DNA from: Smittium culicis | Taxonomy: Eukaryota > Kickxellomycota > Harpellomycetes > Harpellales > Legeriomycetaceae | DNA: 23,232 bases | Direction: 5' to 3' | Assembly: GCA_001970855.1 (NCBI GenBank) | Contig: LSSN01000386.1 | Coordinates: forward strand, 1-23,232 | Part shown: positions 19,062-23,232 of the stretch, in pieces | Position numbering within the stretch: the first letter of the stretch is position 1 | Layout of the letters: each line of letters opens with the position of its first letter | The notes under the pieces: generated by a model | What the model was told of the DNA's origin: nothing | The model's database searches: none | What the model saw: only the letters and a program-made list of their open reading frames with translations | Position numbers and translations under genes: made by a program

Positions 19062-20769
19062 TTAGCTTTCTGAGATTTCGGGTGATTTCAGATAATCTTT
19101 AATATTAATCGTTGAATAGTTACTTTTAAAACAACAACTGAATTTGAAAAATGTCGAATATTTAGGTACAATCCATGGATTAATATCCTTTTCAGATATA
19201 GCAAACTTTTCCATTTCTGAGATCAAGTCATGCTCAGTCGAGTTATTATAATGTGACAGTTTTTTTATAAGGTACAGGTTTTTGAATAACGAGTCCAGGT
19301 ACACGACATTATCGAGTCTATTTCCTATATTCTTAAATCTACTTGTCATTATCTTGTAGATAGTGCTAATGTTTTTGTCATCTATAAAGTAGCCAACAAG
19401 TGCGCAGTTAAGTAGTACGAGTAGAGTGGGAACTTTACGAGGTGTGAAATCCGATACAAACCGTTCAAGCTGCGAGTAATTGTCGCTCCAATTGTAAAAT
19501 TCGCAGTTTTTTATTGTGTATTTTATACTTTCTATTTTTGCATTTTTAATTCTATTGGGGTGAATGTGACAGCTTGGGTCACGAACTAATTCAGATTGAT
19601 ATAATCTGATGAGCATACCATAATAGTTGTGGTACGATACAAGGCCAAAAGTCAAATAGTCAAGGTTTCCGCTAGGGACGTTGGCTTTTTGGACCATTTT
19701 TGAATTATCTTTAACCGAATATAATGACTCGGGATATCGACTTTCAAGATGTTTTTTAAAATCATCCAATTCCTTAGTTAGACGAATGAATTTTAAATTT
19801 ATTTGGTTTTGAGGTTTACGATTTTTTAGCCAGCGACTACTAGTAAAAACGTTGACTCTTGCAGATAGTCCGAATGCTCTTATTACAGTAGAGTAATTGT
19901 CGTTTGGTACTCCAGGAGTTTTACCAACAACGTAATACTGTGAAATATCTTTATAAGTAAATTTGGATTCTTCTGTATATCCAGAATATCTCCAGGAAAT
20001 GTCGTCGCTAGGTAAGCGAACTGCTATATCTTCGTCTTTGAGAGGTAAAACATCGCTTCCGCAGATGAAAACCATCCTGGTAACAGAATAAAACGACCAA
20101 AAGACTCTCCTTCTAAATTCGGCCTCGTTTGGTAGCATATTTTTGTTAAGTGACTTTCTCGAATCCAAGATATAAATTCGCGATTTCTTGACGGACCTGA
20201 TTATAATATGATAAGTTATGTACAGATAAATATTTGATATATTTGAGATTTAGATTATGATTAGATGTATATGATAGAGCTCAGAATAAAATTATTGAAC
20301 TTTTTTTACCTATTGCATAAATCTAAAATATAAGTAGTAAAGTTATTAATAAATGAAAATTTTCTAAAAATATAATAGTTAGCGTAAATATTTTAATAAA
20401 ATTAAAAGTACCTAAAGCTTCATAAAACCCTTTCTCTTTCATTATATTCCAATAATATAGGGCTAGCATAGCTGAAGCCCATAGAAAAAATGGGCTTGTT
20501 ATGTCATTGTGTTTCTTTAACAATCCCAGTGAGATATTCGCATAGTTTTTATCTTTTAATCGATTAGGGAAATCATCTTCTTTAGAAAGAAAGGAGACGC
20601 CTGAGGCTAAAATAGCGTATTGAAGATAGTCTGGAAGAGTGTTTTCTTTTATTTGATATAAGAGTGTAGGCAATTTGACTGGAATCATTACCATGGGATT
20701 GGAATTCAATAGATGAAATACAATTTTGGTAAATTTTGGATAGTCGGGTGCAAATGGGCATTTAGTCAT
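19062..20769 (-). CDS. Fungal-specific transcription-factor-domain protein, three exons
   Basis: Exons are 20769-20412, 20322-20310 and 20196-19062, giving 501 residues ending at TAA 19062-19064. The ATG has A at -3. The protein matches the 'fungal-specific transcription factor' middle homology region of nuclear zinc-cluster regulators. The domain runs DYPKFTKIVFHLLNSNPM (residues 9-26), LPDYLQYAILASGVSF (46-61), a helical stretch to YWNIMKEKGFYEAL, then EFRRRVFWSFY (150-160), LPSDDISWRYSG and a long helical tail. This region usually modulates DNA-bound activators. No Zn2Cys6 cluster (CxxCx6C…) is found upstream in the window, so the DNA-binding domain is absent or lies in missed exons. The upstream frame stays open to an acceptor-like CAG at 20843-20845, so an extra 5' exon is possible. 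Its GC is well above the flanks. It has no internal stops and uses CAA/CAG for Gln. Confidence 0.85.
20197..20309 (-). other. Intron 2 of the transcription-factor gene
   Basis: A 113-bp intron, GTAAAAAAAG…ATAATCAG, in phase 2. Removing it joins AG of the microexon to G of exon 3 as an Arg codon and restores the frame leading to SVKKSRIYILDSRK. A CTTAT-type branch site lies about 20 bases before the acceptor. Confidence 0.7.
20310..20322 (-). other. 13-nt microexon of the transcription-factor gene
   Basis: ATTTATGCAATAG is bounded by TATTTTAG (acceptor) and GTAAAA (donor) on the minus strand. With exon 1 ending in phase 1, it reads D-L-C-N-(R). This is the only splice path I found that links the two halves of the domain without a stop. 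The joined sequence EALDLCNRSVKKS is what the family shows between these helices. Confidence 0.65.
20323..20411 (-). other. Intron 1 of the transcription-factor gene
   Basis: An 89-bp intron, GTACTT…TATTTTAG, in phase 1. It contains a good branch-site-like GCTAAC followed 11 bases later by an earlier acceptor, ATTTTTAG. Using that earlier acceptor gives a 48-bp, in-frame intron but leads to a stop (ENFHLLITLLLIF-stop). Alternative splicing to a truncated product is thus possible. Confidence 0.65.
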
Positions 20770-21825
20770 TTTCTCCCCCTTCAGATTTGTGATTATTGAA
20801 TGTGCTGCGATAAAATCTGTGTTATGTTTACAATTTTTTTTACTGAATGTATAAGATTAGCAGCAAGAATTTGTATAAAACATCTAAATAGGGACGTTAT
20901 TCGAATAAAGTACGGATGTTGAAGATAGTATATGAAAGATATATTAAAGTTTAACTTGCAGGTTATATTCTCGTATTTAATACACTTTTAAAAGTGTGAA
21001 AATACTAAGTTTCATTTTAAATATAATACGAAGCTGGTACGAATGATTCACAATTCAATGGAATTTTTTTCTGTTAGTGGCCAGAGATAACGTTAATTAT
21101 GGGCAGCTATCTTTGTGGGTAATAATGCGGTAGCTCTTGGGTCAATTAATGTTTTTAGATGCAAAGGTTCTAAAGGTCTTGCTCATCTTTCATTTTCGAT
21201 ACACAGATATATTTCCAAATAAAGGTGTAAAATATTATTTAATGATAGTTTCAAGTGTGATACAAAGGTGTTATTCCCATCAGATTTAGCAGTTTAGATC
21301 TTTCAGGGGTAGCTTTTTGATATTATCCTACCATGTTCAGCCATACATATTCCATTCACTATTTTCAACTCACAAGACTAATAAAAATTTAATTTTTATT
21401 GAGCTTATTACAAATAGAAATAATTAATAAAATAATGCGTATATGAGCTAAGTATATTTTATTAATAGCTTTTCTCACCAAATGGCCGTTTCAGTCATAC
21501 TTACCCCGTTCCAGTCCTACACCAGAAAAAATAAGAATTTATTGGTCCACTAGTAATTTTAGCTATATTTATATTTCTACTGTACTACAAAAACCAAGCT
21601 ACAGGAGATTCTTATGAAGAGCGAAACTTTTTCTTATAAAAATTTCCTTCTCTTTAAAGTTTATTTGTGGTTTAAATTCAATTTGTATTTAATACCAAAT
21701 GGAATAAATAAAATAGATAAAAAATCAAATTAGTTTTTAGTAACAAATAAAATTCCATAGAAAAAAGCTATTCTCTTCAAATGAAGCTCTCATATGGTCA
21801 AATTGCGGAATTGAATTATTTTTAA
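20770..21825. other. Upstream region of the transcription-factor gene
   Basis: It is moderately AT-rich. The first ~90 bases upstream of the ATG are open in the gene's frame, after an acceptor-like TACATTCAG (20843-20851 on the minus strand) with a GCTAAT branch-like site. Farther up I looked for paired CxxC codons of a zinc cluster on the minus strand and found none. No other gene is seen. Confidence 0.5.
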
Positions 21826-22036
21826 GTATCCCTTTCCCGTCCAATACTCTTTGAAAAATTAAACTTACTGATTCGCTTATGATTAATAATGAAATTTACT
21901 ATTTGCTATTGCTCAACAAAAAACCAATATTCCTTATAGTTTCGAAATAAAATTATTTTAATTGAAGGCTGTAGGTTGTAGGTTGTAGGCTATATTTTGA
22001 AGATAAAAAACAGTCTACCGCGCGGGAAAGGGTTAA
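21826..22036 (+). mobile_element. MITE, copy C, divergent member of the TTAA/CCCTTT family
   Basis: The left end CCCTTTCCCGTCC (21829-21841) and the right end, whose reverse complement is CCCTTTCCCGCGCGG, share a perfect 10-bp inverted repeat about 205 bp apart. The right end abuts TTAA (22033-22036). On the left a TTAA lies four bases farther out (21822-21825), with GTAT directly at the terminus, so the left target site is probably mutated. Its interior differs from copies A and B. It includes a GTAGGTT heptamer repeated two and a half times (21971-21989). This makes it a separate subfamily sharing termini. Confidence 0.55.
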
Positions 22037-22124
22037 AACCATAATTGGAAAGACAATTATAGTATTGTTAGTTATATGGGAGATTCTGAACCATAAAAGC
22101 ATTTTGTCGCTTATTAAATTTTTT

Positions 22125-22323
22125 TTAACCCTTTCAGGGGCGGTTGGTTTTTTTTTGAAATATCAAAACTATATAACCAAATAACAACCTGATAAATTAA
22201 TATAAGATCATAACAAGTTATTGGCTGATAAATATATATACCCAATAACAAATAAAAAATATACGACTTTTCCAATTATGATTTTTAAGTAAGTTTAAGA
22301 GTGTTGACTCCGGAAAGGATTAA
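22125..22323 (+). mobile_element. piggyBac-like MITE, copy B
   Basis: A 199-bp unit, TTAA-CCCTTTCAGGGGCGG … CTCCGGAAAGGA-TTAA. Its length agrees with copy A (198 bp), and the two align over their whole length, including the exact 23-mer at 22271-22293. Terminal inverted repeats are about 12-15 bp and imperfect. No coding capacity. It lies in the same orientation as copy A, 4.6 kb away, on the other side of the transcription-factor gene. Confidence 0.75.
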
Positions 22324-22987
22324 ACGAAAAATTGTTTGATAATGTACATAGCTATTAAAAAAAATTTTAATAAATGTTCAACTGATATCCCTCTGGACCT
22401 CTAGGTCCTCAGTACTTTGCACGCATTGGATCAACGAGGCCGATCTTTAGTGCAGTTTAAAGTTATTATTCTGTTTAATAAAAATAAATAATATTATTGG
22501 AGGAATTGAAAATAAATTAACATTTTTCATACCAATCATTTGATTTTAATGAATTATTTGTTAAGAATAATCCTAGATTATCTTTATTGGATAAAATCTA
22601 ATTATCAAATTTCAAAAACAGTAGCTCAGTTTGCTTTATGCGCTCACATCATAAAAAACCCTCAATGTGCTAAGTATAGACTGGCCAATAATGTATTATA
22701 AATGCATATTAATTTATAAGATTGACATTTGATTTGCTAATTATAATTGCTAAAAAAAAGTCAATTGCCCCTTATAGGTTAATGAGTATATAAAAATAAA
22801 ATCATAAAATGTTGTTTCCCAATGTATAGTGTGTCATTTTTCCTTCGTCTCAGAGAATAGATATAAAGATTTTTTTCTTATATAAAAATAATCCATAATA
22901 ATATACTAATTTTTGTACACATGGCTTAAGATTTAGATGCCTAAACAAAACGATACTTTTTAGAAATTTTTTATTACAGGTCGTAGC
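22324..22987. other. AT-rich DNA with one GC-rich patch
   Basis: No gene is seen. A GC-rich patch at about 22388-22455 holds GGACCT-CT-AGGTCC (an inverted repeat, 22394-22407) and ATCAACGAGGCCGATC. It resembles a transposon end but has no partner in the window. Confidence 0.4.
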
Positions 22988-23007
22988 CATTATTCGCGCG
23001 AATAATG
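22988..23007. repeat. 20-bp perfect palindrome built on TTATTCGCG
   Basis: CATTATTCGCGCGAATAATG equals its own reverse complement. The half-site ATTATTCGCG recurs in both ends of the small element just to the right (23042-23050 and 23088-23096), in a sequence otherwise poor in CpG. It could be two such element ends fused head to head, or a dimeric protein-binding site. Confidence 0.5.
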
Positions 23008-23035
23008 TAGCAGAGCAATAAAATAGTACATGTAA

Positions 23036-23103
23036 CCCCCGTTATTCGCGATCTTTTTATCGAAAAAGCCCTGGAATATAACAAGAATCGCGAATAAAAA
23101 GGG
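23036..23103 (+). mobile_element. Tiny hairpin element with 17-bp terminal inverted repeats, pogo-like
   Basis: The left arm CCCCCGTTATTCGCGAT (23036-23052) and the right arm, reverse complement CCCTTTTTATTCGCGAT (23087-23103), match at 14 of 17 positions around a 34-nt centre. The CCCCGTTATTCGCGA style recalls Tc1/mariner-pogo termini, but a TA target duplication and the exact outer ends are not clear. It is too short to code for anything. It could also be a hairpin regulatory structure. Confidence 0.45.
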
Positions 23104-23215
23104 TCAATTTATATACTGATTGCAGCATAATAATGCTACGTTTGTTCTCATGAAAATTTGAGCTTGTAAAACTCGCGAAAAAAAAGAATTTTCTTTGGTT
23201 AATTATAAAAACGTT

Positions 23216-23232
23216 TTAACCCTTTCACAGGC
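23216..23232 (+). mobile_element. Left end of another TTAA/CCCTTT element, cut by the window edge
   Basis: TTAACCCTTTCACAGGC has the same TTAA-CCCTTTCA start as copy B (22125-22134). Only 17 bases are in the window, so its length and nature cannot be told. Confidence 0.4.

Noticed and set aside
20168..20168. TTG at 20166-20168 as a start codon for the transcription factor
   Set aside because: It lies inside exon 3. The frame continues upstream to an AG acceptor at 20197-20198 and joins the upstream exons, so no initiation is needed there.
22622..22700. tRNA-like box A (TAGCTCAGTTTG)
   Set aside because: No box B (GGTTCGANTCC) at the right distance and no cloverleaf pairing.

Overview
The window looks like an intergenic, transposon-laden stretch of a very AT-rich eukaryotic nuclear genome, most likely a fungus. 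The best evidence is one spliced gene on the minus strand (19062-20769) with the 'fungal-specific transcription factor' middle homology region. The motif spacing in that protein (LPxYLxYAIxASG, then EFRRRVFWxFY, then a WRYSG stretch) reminds me of early-diverging fungi such as Kickxellomycotina gut fungi. That placement is an impression, not a demonstration. Bacterial features (operons, Shine-Dalgarno sites, dense coding) are absent.

Layout. 1-1810: AT-rich DNA with two short open stretches of slightly higher GC that I cannot assign. 1811-1965: a 155-bp solo LTR with TGTT/AACA ends and a strong terminal hairpin. 1966-6600: mostly featureless AT-rich DNA, with a 266-bp unit bounded by 11-bp inverted repeats (5431-5696) and a heat-shock-element-like motif (6404-6422). 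6600-10708: a decayed Ty3/Gypsy gag-pol on the minus strand, with Gag, zinc knuckle, protease, RT, RNase H and integrase all still readable in order. 12034-14058: a second, different Gypsy-type element on the plus strand, with a candidate LTR/promoter (large dyad, heat-shock-like element, TATA box), a primer-binding-site candidate, gag with five in-frame TAA codons, a CCHC knuckle and a gag C-terminal domain. Its pol is not recognisable. 14059-17165: nothing coding seen.

17538-23232 (right part): a family of roughly 200-bp non-autonomous DNA elements with TTAA ends and CCCTTT terminal inverted repeats, piggyBac-like in style, at 17538-17735 and 22125-22323. A divergent relative lies at 21826-22036, and extra ends lie at 17791 and 23216. 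The transcription-factor gene lies between these copies. Near the right edge is a cluster of TTATTCGCG motifs, comprising a 20-bp perfect palindrome and a short 17-bp-TIR hairpin element that looks pogo-like.

The only probably functional gene is the transcription factor; everything else assigned is mobile-element debris. The stops in the second element's gag are all TAA where glutamine (CAA) fits. This is the pattern expected of C-to-T change at CpA. The intact transcription factor, which has no in-frame stops and uses CAA/CAG for glutamine, argues against a reassigned code.
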